From: Alphaproteobacteria bacterium
GTDB lineage: Bacteria; Pseudomonadota; Alphaproteobacteria; UBA8366
NCBI GenBank assembly: GCA_009377445.1
Contig: WHUA01000012.1
Span: forward strand, 62,001-126,000
Length of the DNA: 64,000 bases
Direction of reading: 5' to 3'
Below, piece by piece: positions 50,998 to 59,346 of the stretch. The first letter of the stretch is position 1. Each line of letters starts with the position of its first letter. A model generated the notes under the pieces. The model saw only the letters and a list, made by a program, of their open reading frames with translations. It had not been told where the DNA came from and searched no databases. The translations under genes were made by a program, and so were the position numbers.

Positions 50998-52536
50998 TCA
51001 GACGATGCTCGTCGGCCACGTCCGCATCAGATGCTGCCCGACCCCGTTGCCCATCCGCATGGTATGGATTTCCAGCATGTTGATGAGGTATTGGCGGGTC
51101 TCGCGCGGGTCGAGCACGTCATGGGCCTCGTACATGGCGGCGAGTTCCCAGGGCGCCGCGTCGCGCGCCAGTTCGGCGGCCCGGCGCTCGAATTCCGCCG
51201 GGTCGTCCTCGCGCTTGAGGCCGAACACGACATTGACGGCCGTCTGCGGGTCCATGAAGCCGACGTCCGCGCTCGGCCAGACCGCCATCTCGTCGGAATT
51301 CTTGTTGCCGCCCATGTTGATGTATGCCTGGCCGTAGCTCTTGCGCAGGATGACCGAGAGCTTCGGCACCGTGCAGAGCGCCAGCGCATTCATCCAGTTG
51401 ATGATCTTGCCCGGCGCCGCCTTGCGCTCGCCCTCGACGCCGATCAGGAATCCCGGCACGTCGACCAGCATGACGATCGGAATGTTGAAGGAGTCGCAGA
51501 ACACCAGGAAGCCGGTCGCCTTGCTGCAGCCGTCCGGGTCCGCCGCGCCGCCCTTGTAGAGCGGGTTGTTGCCGAGGAAGCCGACGGTGCGGCCGTTGAG
51601 CCGCGCCAGCGCCGTGATGACCGACCGGCCGTAGCCGGCCTTCATCTCGAAGACGCTGTCCTTGTCGGCGATGACCTCGATGACGTGGCGCATGTTGTAC
51701 ACGCGCTGGCGCTGCTCCGGCACGATATCGAGGATGCGCTCGATCGCCCGGTCGGAGCCCGCCGGCACCTCGGCCACGGGCGGCGCCTCCAGGTGATGGC
51801 CCGGCAGGTAGGACAGGAAGCGCTTGACGGCGTCGAGCGCCTCCTGGTCGGTGTCGACCGCCATGTCGACCAGGCCGCTGATCCGCGTGTGCAGGCGCCA
51901 GCCGCCGAGGTCTTCGTTGCTGACCGGCTGGTTGATCGCCATCGAGGTGACGCGGCTGCTCGCCACCGCCATCGTCGCGCCCTTCCGCATGACCACGAAG
52001 TCGGACATGCAGGCGTACCAGGTGGACGAGCCATAACAGTCGCCGAGCTGCGCGGTCACCCAGGGCGTTTCGCGCAGCCGCCGGTATTCGTTCGGGTCCT
52101 GGGCGATGATCATTCGGCCCTGGGCGCCCATGCGGTCGGGCATGCGCGAGCCCGAGGATTCGCCGAGGAAGACGAGCGGGAAGCCGCGCTTGGTGCCGGT
52201 ATCCTTGACGTGCTTCATCTTCTTGAGGTTGACGAGCGCGCTCGAGGCGCCCATCACCGAGAAATCGTTCGAGACGACGCCGATCCAGCGCCCGTCGAGC
52301 TTGCCGAAGCCGGCGATCTTGCCGTCCGCCGGCGCCTTGTCGCGCACCTCGGGCCGGGCGGCGGTCGCCAGCAGGCCGGATTCCACGAAGCTGTCCCTGT
52401 CGAGCAGGTAGTCCAGCCGCTCCCGCGCGTTCAGCAGCCCCGCGTCCTTCATGCGCTTCAGGACATCGGGCTTCCCCATCTTGAGCGCCTTCTTGCGGCG
52501 CTTGGCGAGATCGTCGAGCATTTCCTCGAACGGCAT
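50998..52536 (-). CDS. Acyl-CoA carboxylase, carboxyltransferase subunit (second paralogue)
   Basis: 512 residues. MPFEEMLDDLAKRRKKALKM, NARERLDYLLDRDSFVESGL, FLGESSGSRMPDRMGAQGRM, oxyanion glycines in VDVPGFLIGVEGERKAA, and NMGGNKNSDEMAVWPSADVG. It is clearly diverged from the copy at 2783 and nearer to methylmalonyl-CoA decarboxylase/propionyl-type transferases. No biotin-carrying subunit is encoded nearby. Substrate unknown. The 217 bp upstream contain no gene. Confidence 0.88.
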   Translation of the reverse strand: MPFEEMLDDLAKRRKKALKMGKPDVLKRMKDAGLLNARERLDYLLDRDSFVESGLLATAARPEVRDKAPADGKIAGFGKLDGRWIGVVSNDFSVMGASSALVNLKKMKHVKDTGTKRGFPLVFLGESSGSRMPDRMGAQGRMIIAQDPNEYRRLRETPWVTAQLGDCYGSSTWYACMSDFVVMRKGATMAVASSRVTSMAINQPVSNEDLGGWRLHTRISGLVDMAVDTDQEALDAVKRFLSYLPGHHLEAPPVAEVPAGSDRAIERILDIVPEQRQRVYNMRHVIEVIADKDSVFEMKAGYGRSVITALARLNGRTVGFLGNNPLYKGGAADPDGCSKATGFLVFCDSFNIPIVMLVDVPGFLIGVEGERKAAPGKIINWMNALALCTVPKLSVILRKSYGQAYINMGGNKNSDEMAVWPSADVGFMDPQTAVNVVFGLKREDDPAEFERRAAELARDAAPWELAAMYEAHDVLDPRETRQYLINMLEIHTMRMGNGVGQHLMRTWPTSIV

Positions 52537-52753
52537 GGCAGGCAGTTCCTCCTAGAAAACGGTGTGACGGTTGACGGTGCGCCGCCTTGCGGCAGCCGGC
52601 AGCGCTCGACGGCTTCCTCCGTGCGCGCATGAGACGGGAGGCGCGGCAGGCGGAAACGGCCCGGCGCCGCGCGGCTGCGCGGTATCTTATAGGACGAATC
52701 GGCCGGGGATAAAAAGCGCGGCGCCGGGGCGCCCCATCACCTCAAGGCTCGCC

Positions 52754-53164
52754 TCACGGCTCGTCCGGTGTCGGCCCCAGCGTGGCGATGCGGCGCACGC
52801 AGCTTCGGATATCGCGGACGCAGCCGTCGAAGAACTCGTCGAGCCGCCCGCGCATCTCCGGCGACAGCCGCAGCAGCTTCGAGCGCGCGTCCCCGGGGTT
52901 GTCCTCCTCGATCAGAATGCCCTTGGCGATCGCGGTCTCGACGTACTTGCCCGCGGTATGAGCGCTCTTGATATTGGTCATGAAGCGGAGCGCGTCGGTC
53001 TTGCGGACAGGCCCATCCTTCATCCAAATATTCGTCAGAAGATCCCAGTATGCGGAAGAGTAGAACTCTTCATCTCCCTCGAACACACGGACCCAGGATC
53101 CGCCTATCCTCTGGGTATTTTTGAAATATTCCTTGCGTTGACTGTCGTTATATTTGAGATCCAT
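52754..53164 (-). CDS. Winged helix (MarR-like) protein
   Basis: 136 residues. The middle (YWDLLTNIWMKDGPVRKTDA, then IKSAHTAGKYVETAIAKGIL, EEDNPGDARSKLLRLSPEMR) matches a winged helix with a wing and the SKLLRLSPEG-type ending of MarR-family proteins. Likely a transcription regulator; targets unknown. Divergent from the His-rich protein gene, whose strong promoter it faces. Confidence 0.72.
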   Translation of the reverse strand: MDLKYNDSQRKEYFKNTQRIGGSWVRVFEGDEEFYSSAYWDLLTNIWMKDGPVRKTDALRFMTNIKSAHTAGKYVETAIAKGILIEEDNPGDARSKLLRLSPEMRGRLDEFFDGCVRDIRSCVRRIATLGPTPDEP

Positions 53165-53281
53165 TGGAATCTCTCCCCACGCAGGCCTTTGGCCTTGTTT
53201 TGAATTTCACGACATTTTTGCAGGCGATCACGTCCGGCTTGCCGCCGATCTTACCGCGCAAACATAGAACAATAATTTAAT

Positions 53282-53310
53282 TTGACAATAGATTTAGGTG
53301 CAATTATACA
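53282..53310 (+). promoter_or_regulatory. Strong sigma-70-type promoter before the His-rich gene
   Basis: TTGACA (53282-53287), exactly 17 bases, TATACA (53305-53310), in a very AT-rich stretch between two GC-rich genes. A 231-bp gap with no other gene surrounds it. Confidence 0.75.
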
Positions 53311-53395
53311 TATATATGTTCCGATGGCTGATCTGTCCGGATGGGGATCCGGACGACATACGCGCAGAATGCGCTGCTGATGATGGAGAAGGACC

Positions 53396-53815
53396 ATGTT
53401 CGGCATTGGGACGAAATCGGCCAGGCTCATTGCGGCCGCGACGCTGGCGCTAGGCGTCGGGGCACTTGGACTCCCGTCCGCCGCCGAGGCGGGCGACAGC
53501 CACCGGCGTCACGGCGGTCACCACGGTTATCATAAATACAAGAATCACGGGCATCACGGCCACCACCGCCACCACGCCCATCGCCGCCACGGGCGCGGCC
53601 ATTGGCATTCGGGCTTCTCGGTGCGTATCTGGGATCCCTTCCCGCCCCGGCCGGTGATCCGTCACTATTCGGTGGCGCGGCCTTGCCATCCGGTGGTCGG
53701 CCACGGGCAGGACCAATTCGGCAGGCGGGCGAAATTCGGCGGGACGATGTGCTACGACCGCTTCGGCAATGGCTACGTCGTGGCGGGAAGCCAGCACGTC
53801 ATCCACTATTTCTGA
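53396..53815 (+). CDS. Exported histidine-rich protein
   Basis: 139 residues. A signal peptide (MFGIGTKSARLIAAATLALG then PSAAEA) precedes a stretch of about 45 residues with some 20 histidines in HHG, HRHH and HRRHGRGH patterns. The C-terminal part is compact with Cys residues (VARPCHPVVGHGQDQFGRRA, KFGGTMCYDRFGNGYVVAG). Metal buffering or binding (Zn, Ni, Cu) in the periplasm is likely but unproven. It has its own promoter, and the lipoprotein gene follows. Confidence 0.78.
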   Translation: MFGIGTKSARLIAAATLALGVGALGLPSAAEAGDSHRRHGGHHGYHKYKNHGHHGHHRHHAHRRHGRGHWHSGFSVRIWDPFPPRPVIRHYSVARPCHPVVGHGQDQFGRRAKFGGTMCYDRFGNGYVVAGSQHVIHYF

Positions 53816-53913
53816 GCATTCGGAACTTTCAACAAAAGCTTGAACAACCTCGCGGGCACACCGGCGGGTCGGTCAAAAACAGATGCCGTGCGTCCGTTGA
53901 AAGGAGAAAGACG

Positions 53914-54384
53914 ATGAAGACCCCAAAGATTGTCCTCGTAGGGTTGCTGGCCTTGTCGCTCGGCGCGTGCGAGTCCTATGGCCAGAAGGAGACGGGCGGC
54001 ACGCTGATCGGCGCCGGCCTCGGCGGCCTGCTCGGCTCGCAGTTCGGCGGCGGCACGGGCAAGCTCGCGATGACGGCGCTCGGCGTCGTTGGCGGCGGCC
54101 TGCTCGGCAACAGCCTCGGCCGCTCGCTCGACCGCGCCGACCAGGCCTATTACTCGCGCGCCTCGCAGCAGGCTGTCGCCGCGCCGATCGGCGAGACCAT
54201 CACCTGGAACAACCCGCAGTCCGGCAACTACGGCACGGTGACGCCGACGCGCGAAGGCTACCAGAGCGCGACCGGCGCCTACTGCCGCGAATACCAACAG
54301 GAGATCGTGGTCGGCGGCCAGCGCCAGCAAGGCTATGGCCAAGCCTGCCGCCAGCCGGACGGAAGCTGGAAGGTAATCCAGTAG
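53914..54384 (+). CDS. Glycine-zipper lipoprotein (17-kDa surface antigen-like)
   Basis: 156 residues from ATG 53914 with AAGGAG upstream. Lipoprotein signal with lipobox LSLGAC. Then a glycine-zipper hairpin (GGTLIGAGLGGLLGSQFGGG and GVVGGGLLGNSLGRSLDRAD) that inserts in membranes, and a soluble C-terminal domain ending CREYQQEIVVGGQ, CRQPDGSWKV, as in the rickettsial 17-kDa antigen. Outer-membrane location expected. A strong terminator follows. Confidence 0.87.
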   Translation: MKTPKIVLVGLLALSLGACESYGQKETGGTLIGAGLGGLLGSQFGGGTGKLAMTALGVVGGGLLGNSLGRSLDRADQAYYSRASQQAVAAPIGETITWNNPQSGNYGTVTPTREGYQSATGAYCREYQQEIVVGGQRQQGYGQACRQPDGSWKVIQ

Positions 54385-54434
54385 ACGCGCGTTCGGGCCG
54401 AAGACGGACCGACCCCCTCTCGGTCCGGAATACT

Positions 54435-54459
54435 GGCGGGGCTTCGGCCCCGCCTTTTT
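54435..54459 (+). terminator. Intrinsic terminator after the glycine-zipper lipoprotein
   Basis: Stem GGCGGGGC/GCCCCGCC with a TTCG tetraloop (54443-54446), then TTTTT. This is the best canonical terminator in the window. Confidence 0.9.
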
Positions 54460-54534
54460 CTTTATCACCCGCCGCCCTGCCCTTTCGCCGCCGTAGCCCT
54501 CCGCTATACTCGTCTCGAAGACAGGAGTGGACGC

Positions 54535-55674
54535 ATGGCGCAGGACGCGCAGAACGCATCGCTGATCGGCAAGCCCGGCTCGCGCGCGGCGCTGACGACG
54601 CCGGCGCTGCTGATCGACCTGGATGCGATGGAGCGCAATATCGCGCACATGGCCGAGCATTGCCGCGCCCACGGCATTTCGCTCCGTCCGCACGCCAAGA
54701 CGCACAAATCGATCCGCATCGCCGAGCTGCAGATCGCGGCCGGGGCCGCCGGCATCTGCGCCGCCACGCTGGGCGAGGCCGAGGTGCTGGCCGGGGCCGG
54801 CATCCCGGGCGTGCTCATCACTTCGCCCGTGGTCGGCGACGCGCGCATCGCGCGCCTGATCGCGCTGAACGAGAAGGCGACGGGCCTCAAGGTCGTCACG
54901 GACAACGCCGCCGTCGCGGAGACGCTGTCCCGCGCCGCAAGCGAGTCCGGCAAGCCGCTCGAGGTCTTCGTCGAGCTCGACATCGGCACGCGGCGCACCG
55001 GCGCGCGCACGCCGGAAGCAGCGCTCGCCGTCGCCAGGCAGGTCGGGAAGTCGAACAGCCTCGTCTTCGCCGGCATCCACGCCTATGCCGGGCACCTCCA
55101 GCACATCGCGGACTACGCCGAGCGGCGGGCGGAAGCGGACCGCTGCGCCCAGCCGCTCGCCGTCTTCACCGAGCAGCTCGACGCCGAGGGTATCCGGCCG
55201 CCGATCGTGTCCGGCGCCGGCACCGGCAGTCACGAGATCGACGCGCTGCGCGGCAACTACAGCGAGATGCAGTGCGGCAGCTACATCTTCACCGACGTTC
55301 AGTACAACGCCTGCGCGCTGCGCCAGGGCGCGGCGCAGCCTTTCGACACGGGGTTGTTCGTGCAGGTGACGGTGATCAGCTCGAACGGCGACGGGCAGCC
55401 GATCACCGATGGCGGGCTGAAGCGCTTCGCGACCGACGGTCCGCCGCCGGAGATCCTGCGCGGCGCGCCGGCCGGCTCGCGCTACATCTTCAAGGGCGAC
55501 GAGCACGGCGGCATCGTCCTGCCGGACGGCATGACGGACCTGCCGATCGGGACGAAGATCGAATGCCTGACCCCGCATTGCGACCCGACGGTCAACCTCT
55601 ACGACCACTATCACATCGTCCGCGGCGACACGCTGGTCGACATCTGGCCGGTCGACGCCCGCGGCGTCATCTGA
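54535..55674 (+). CDS. D-threonine aldolase/D-serine dehydratase family PLP enzyme
   Basis: 379 residues with AGGAG before ATG. Alanine-racemase-like N-terminal barrel: TPALLIDLDAMERNIAHMAE and the PLP lysine in RPHAKTHKSI. The C-terminal domain has SGAGTGSHEI, GSYIFTDVQY and metal site ECLTPHCDPTVNLYDHYH. Known members cleave D-threonine to glycine and acetaldehyde or dehydrate D-serine, and need a divalent metal. A MaoC-like hydratase gene follows 24 bp later. Confidence 0.88.
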   Translation: MAQDAQNASLIGKPGSRAALTTPALLIDLDAMERNIAHMAEHCRAHGISLRPHAKTHKSIRIAELQIAAGAAGICAATLGEAEVLAGAGIPGVLITSPVVGDARIARLIALNEKATGLKVVTDNAAVAETLSRAASESGKPLEVFVELDIGTRRTGARTPEAALAVARQVGKSNSLVFAGIHAYAGHLQHIADYAERRAEADRCAQPLAVFTEQLDAEGIRPPIVSGAGTGSHEIDALRGNYSEMQCGSYIFTDVQYNACALRQGAAQPFDTGLFVQVTVISSNGDGQPITDGGLKRFATDGPPPEILRGAPAGSRYIFKGDEHGGIVLPDGMTDLPIGTKIECLTPHCDPTVNLYDHYHIVRGDTLVDIWPVDARGVI

Positions 55675-55698
55675 AACTGCACGGTGGAGCGAGCACGC

Positions 55699-56565
55699 AT
55701 GAGCACGAGCCTGGAGCACCTCAAGGAATGGATCGGCCGGTCGGAGACGGTGGAGGATCGCGCGACGCGGCTTCCCGTCCACGGCTACGCGGCGCTCCGC
55801 GACCTGTCGGATGCGCCGAAGGAGGGCGACCCGATCGGCCCCATGGGGCACTGGTTCTTCTTCAAGCTGGTGGCGCGCGCCTCGGGCATCGGCCCCGACG
55901 GCCATCCCGCCCGCGGCGGCTTCATGCCGCCGGTGCCGCTGCCCCGCCGCATGTTCGGCGGCGCGCGCACGACCTACATCAAGGACCTGCTGATCGGCGA
56001 AAAGATGAAGAAGGTGCAGACCATCGCCAACGTCGACATCAAGGAAGGCCGCACCGGCACGCTCGTCATCTGCACGGTGAAGAGCGCGTTCCACGGCGAG
56101 AACGGCCTCGCGCTCGAAGAGGAGCAGGACATCGTCTACCGCGACAACCCGCCGGCCGGCGCGAAAGACAGCCGCGGCAACAGCGGCAAGACGAATGCCG
56201 CGCCCACCGATCATAAGTGGATCCGCGAGATCAGGCCCGACCCGGTCATGCTGTTCCGCTATTCAGCCATCACCTTCAACGGCCATCGCATCCACTACGA
56301 CCGCAAATACGTGACCGAGGTCGAGGGCTATCCGGGGCTGATCGTGCACGGCCCACTGACGGCGGGGCTGCTGCTCGACGTGGCGGTCGACAACAACAAG
56401 GGGCGGCGCCTCACCGGCTTCCGCTTCCAGGCCCGCGCCCCGCTGTTCGACGTCGCCCCCTTCAAGGTCGCGGGCAAGCCGACGGACGACGGCAAGAGCG
56501 TCGCGCTCTGGTCGGTGACGCCGGAAGGGAATGTCGGGACGCTGGGGACGGCGACGTTTGCCTAA
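55699..56565 (+). CDS. MaoC/FAS1-like acyl dehydratase (mesaconyl-C4-CoA hydratase-like)
   Basis: 288 residues from ATG 55699. A double hot-dog protein: the N-terminal half resembles a MaoC N-terminal dehydratase (MGHWFFFKLVARASGIGPDG), and the C-terminal half has the R-hydratase motif FRYSAITFNGHRIHYDRKYV (Asp/His pair). Relatives include mesaconyl-C4-CoA hydratase. Hydrates an enoyl-CoA. It overlaps the end of the convergent LysR gene by 4 bp. Substrate unknown. Confidence 0.83.
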   Translation: MSTSLEHLKEWIGRSETVEDRATRLPVHGYAALRDLSDAPKEGDPIGPMGHWFFFKLVARASGIGPDGHPARGGFMPPVPLPRRMFGGARTTYIKDLLIGEKMKKVQTIANVDIKEGRTGTLVICTVKSAFHGENGLALEEEQDIVYRDNPPAGAKDSRGNSGKTNAAPTDHKWIREIRPDPVMLFRYSAITFNGHRIHYDRKYVTEVEGYPGLIVHGPLTAGLLLDVAVDNNKGRRLTGFRFQARAPLFDVAPFKVAGKPTDDGKSVALWSVTPEGNVGTLGTATFA

Positions 56566-57467
56566 GCCGTTTCCTTCCTGAGAAAGTCCAGGAAGCGCTG
56601 CGCCGCCGGCTCCAGCGCGACGCCGCGTTGCCAGACGATCTTGAGCGTCCGCTTCGCCCAGCCGTCGGAGAGCGGCGCGCCCTCGATGGCGAAGGCGCCG
56701 AGGAAGGGCTTCGCGTTGCTTTCCCTGAGGAAGCCGATGCCGAGCCCCGCCTCCACCAGCCGCCTCAGCGAATCGTTGCGCGAGACCCGGAGCGCGCGCT
56801 TGATCGGCGAGCCGAGCTTCTGCGCGGCCGCGAGGACGAGATCGTCGAGCGCGCCGCCCTGATGCAGCGAGATCACCTCGTACTGCATGGCGTCGGCGAA
56901 GGAAATCGCGCCCTCCCCGTCCCGCTTCTCGAACAGCGGATGGCCGCTCGGCCCGATCACCCAGACGGGGTCCGTGCTGAAATGGCAGGAATCCAGGCCG
57001 GTAAGATCGCGCATGTCCGTCACCAGCGCGATATCGCACTCGCCCTGGCGGAGCGCTTCCAGCGCCTCGTTGCTGTAAAGCTCGATCAGGTCGACGGAGA
57101 TGTCGGGATTGCGGTCGGCGAACGATTTCAGGATGTCGGACAGCCGGCTGGTGATCGCGGTGGTCACCGCCGCGACGCGGACCGTGCCGCGCCCGCCCCC
57201 GGCGAACTGCTTCAGGTCTTTGTCGAGGTCGCGAAGCTCGTTCAGAATCTTCGTGCCGCGCTCCATGAAGACCCGGCCGGCCGCGGTAAGCTCGACGCCC
57301 CGCGGCAACCGGTTCAGGAGCTTCGTTCCGGTGGCGAGCTCCAGCTCGTGGATGCGGTGGCTCACCGCCGAGGCGGCAATGTGCTGCTGCCGGGCAGCGC
57401 CGGCAATGCTGCCGGTCTTGGCGACGGCGACGAACAGCTGGATGGTTACGATGTCATAGGGCTGCAT
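56562..57467 (-). CDS. LysR-family transcriptional regulator
   Basis: 301 residues. Winged HTH at the N-terminus (IVTIQLFVAVAKTGSIAGAARQ, ASAVSHRIHELELATGTKLL, NRLPRGVELTAAG) and a periplasmic-binding-like effector domain. Likely controls the convergent MaoC-like and PLP genes or a nearby unit; the divergent 53-codon gene starts 202 bp upstream of its start. Confidence 0.9.
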   Translation of the reverse strand: MQPYDIVTIQLFVAVAKTGSIAGAARQQHIAASAVSHRIHELELATGTKLLNRLPRGVELTAAGRVFMERGTKILNELRDLDKDLKQFAGGGRGTVRVAAVTTAITSRLSDILKSFADRNPDISVDLIELYSNEALEALRQGECDIALVTDMRDLTGLDSCHFSTDPVWVIGPSGHPLFEKRDGEGAISFADAMQYEVISLHQGGALDDLVLAAAQKLGSPIKRALRVSRNDSLRRLVEAGLGIGFLRESNAKPFLGAFAIEGAPLSDGWAKRTLKIVWQRGVALEPAAQRFLDFLRKETA

Positions 57468-57507
57468 GATCCAGGCTGGACGCTACCGCCCCGTGCCGTC
57501 CGCCCGT

Positions 57508-57669
57508 TTACGGACGGGCGGGGCGGCCCAATATCGGCCTGGCTCTCTCGAACAGCGCGTGCAGGGCGTTGCCGCCGTCGTTCGGGAGGTGCTTGGCCCC
57601 CGCAGACATGAAGTATCCAAAGCGCACGACATTGCGGAAGTTTAGGTTTCCTTCGAGGTGTCTGTCCAT
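57508..57669 (-). CDS. Small protein of unknown function with a very strong ribosome site
   Basis: 53 residues starting at ATG 57669 (MDRHLEGNLNFRNVVRFGYF, then MSAGAKHLPNDGGNALHALF). The preceding AAAAAAGGAGGAAGG is near-perfect for 16S rRNA pairing, and this frame has no other plausible role. No signal peptide or membrane segment is evident. Upstream in-frame codons to 57897 only re-read the divergent gene. Function unknown. Confidence 0.62.
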   Translation of the reverse strand: MDRHLEGNLNFRNVVRFGYFMSAGAKHLPNDGGNALHALFERARPILGRPARP

Positions 57670-57859
57670 GATCCTTCCTCCTTTTTTGAAAGTGATCTTG
57701 TCCTCTCGATTGAATACATAAGGCCGCGCCCCGGCAGTCACCAGAATGGTCTCACGGGGGGACCCATCGTCATTCGAGATGGCTGAAAGGCGCGGCGGCG
57801 CTGGACAATCCGGCCGCCCTGGGGCGCAATAGCCGCGACCTACAGGGAGAACTTTTGCC

Positions 57860-58249
57860 ATGCCGGATACCCAGGTGGAGCAGGCCGCCCTCGCCACCGT
57901 CGACCGCTACCTGACTGCGCTGAACGCAAGGGATACGGCGGCGATCCGGGACGCCTTCAACTTCCCGCACATGCGGATCGGCGCCAAGGGCGGGCTGGCG
58001 CGGTTCGAGCGGCCGGAGGATTACGATTTCGGCCACTTCTTCCGGCGCACCGGGCCGGACGGGTGGCACCATACCGTCTGGGACAAGACCGAGGCCGTCT
58101 TCGCGACCGCGGGCAAAGCGCATGTCGCCGTCGATTTCACCCGCTACCGCGAGGACGGCTCGGTGATCGGCCGCTACTTCTCGCTCTACGTCGTGACCTG
58201 CCAGGACGGGCATTGGGGCATCCAGTTCGGCTCCGGCAACGGCTCCTGA
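57860..58249 (+). CDS. SnoaL/NTF2-like (DUF4440-type) protein
   Basis: 129 residues. Cone-shaped alpha+beta NTF2 fold: DRYLTALNARDTAAIRDAFN, FPHMRIGAKGGLARFERPED, YDFGHFFRR, HVAVDFTRYREDGSVIGRYF and YVVTCQDGHWGIQFGSG. Such proteins are isomerase- or cyclase-like, or ligand-binding. Starts a plus-strand unit with the LLM and enolase-superfamily genes (gaps 44 and 27 bp). Confidence 0.82.
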   Translation: MPDTQVEQAALATVDRYLTALNARDTAAIRDAFNFPHMRIGAKGGLARFERPEDYDFGHFFRRTGPDGWHHTVWDKTEAVFATAGKAHVAVDFTRYREDGSVIGRYFSLYVVTCQDGHWGIQFGSGNGS

Positions 58250-58293
58250 TCCCTGCGGTCACGACCAACTTCGACACCACCAGGAGGTAAACG

Positions 58294-59319
58294 GTGAGCA
58301 CTATCCAGTTCGGCTTGATGATGCGCGGGCAGTTCCCGCAGGGCGAGGACATGGGCGCCCGGTTCGAGGAGATGGTCGAGCAGGCCCGCCTGATCGACCG
58401 GCTCGGCTTCGCCTCGCTCACCAAGGGCATGCACTATTCCTCGTGGCCGCTGCAGTCGTTCAACCAGCTCGTCTTCCATTCGCGCATGGCGGCGGAGGCG
58501 CCGAACCTCCGGCTCAATTTCGGCATCATCCTGCTGTCGCTGCACAAGCCGCTCGACGTCGCCGAGCAGCTCGCGAGCCTCGACGTCATGACCGGGGGGA
58601 AGGTGATTTTCGGCGCCGCGCTCGGCTACCGCGAGGTGGAGCTGGCGGCCTTCGGCGTTCAGCGGAAGGAGATCGTCCGCCGCTTCACGCAAAACATCGA
58701 GGCGATCAAGCGGCTCTGGACCGAGGACAAGGTGACCATGAAGGGCAGCTTCTTCGAGCTGATCGATGCCAGCTCGTCGGTCAAGCCGGTGCAGAAGCCC
58801 TACCCGCCGATCTGGATCGGCGCCAACGCGGACCCGGCGATCGAGCGCGCCGCGCAGATCGGCGACTGCTGGTACGTGAACCCGCACAACCGGATGGACA
58901 CGATCCATCACCAGATCGAGGTCTACAAGCGCGCCCTCGACGCAGCGGGCAAGCCCTTCCCGGCGGAGTTCCCCGGCCGCCGCGAATGCTTCGTCGCCGG
59001 CTCGCGCGAGGAGGCGATCCGCCTCTGCAAGCCCTACCTCGCGAAGAAGTACGAGGTCTACCACGCCTGGGGCCAGGACAAGGTCATGCCCGAGGGAGAC
59101 AACGATCTCGGCCTCGACTTCGACGAGCTGATCAAAGACCGCTTCTTCCTGGGCGGCCCCGACGAGGTGGCGGAGCAGATCATCGCCTACACGAAGGCGA
59201 CCGGCATCAACCACCATATCCTGAGCTGCCAGTGGCCGGGCATGCCGCAGAGCCTGGCGCTGGACACACTGAACCGCCTCGCCGAGGACGTATTTCCCAA
59301 GGTGCGCCAGGGCATGTAA
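58294..59319 (+). CDS. LLM class flavin-dependent oxidoreductase
   Basis: 341 residues from GTG 58294 with CAGGAGGT, an ideal ribosome site. STIQFGLMMRGQFPQGEDMG, LTKGMHYSSWPLQSFNQLVF, LLSLHKPLDVAEQLASLDVM, TGGKVIFGAALGYREVELAA and KPVQKPYPPIWIGANADPAI. Full-length LLM barrel. Probably acts in one pathway with the NTF2-like protein and enolase-superfamily enzyme on both sides. Confidence 0.88.
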   Translation: MSTIQFGLMMRGQFPQGEDMGARFEEMVEQARLIDRLGFASLTKGMHYSSWPLQSFNQLVFHSRMAAEAPNLRLNFGIILLSLHKPLDVAEQLASLDVMTGGKVIFGAALGYREVELAAFGVQRKEIVRRFTQNIEAIKRLWTEDKVTMKGSFFELIDASSSVKPVQKPYPPIWIGANADPAIERAAQIGDCWYVNPHNRMDTIHHQIEVYKRALDAAGKPFPAEFPGRRECFVAGSREEAIRLCKPYLAKKYEVYHAWGQDKVMPEGDNDLGLDFDELIKDRFFLGGPDEVAEQIIAYTKATGINHHILSCQWPGMPQSLALDTLNRLAEDVFPKVRQGM

Positions 59320-59346
59320 CCATAGGGTGAAATCGGGGAGGCACCC

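Noticed and set aside
53806..56214. An 802-codon minus-strand open frame covering several plus-strand genes.
   Set aside because: Arg/Ala/Asp-rich shadow of real genes in high-GC DNA; it crosses a terminator and gives no recognisable protein.
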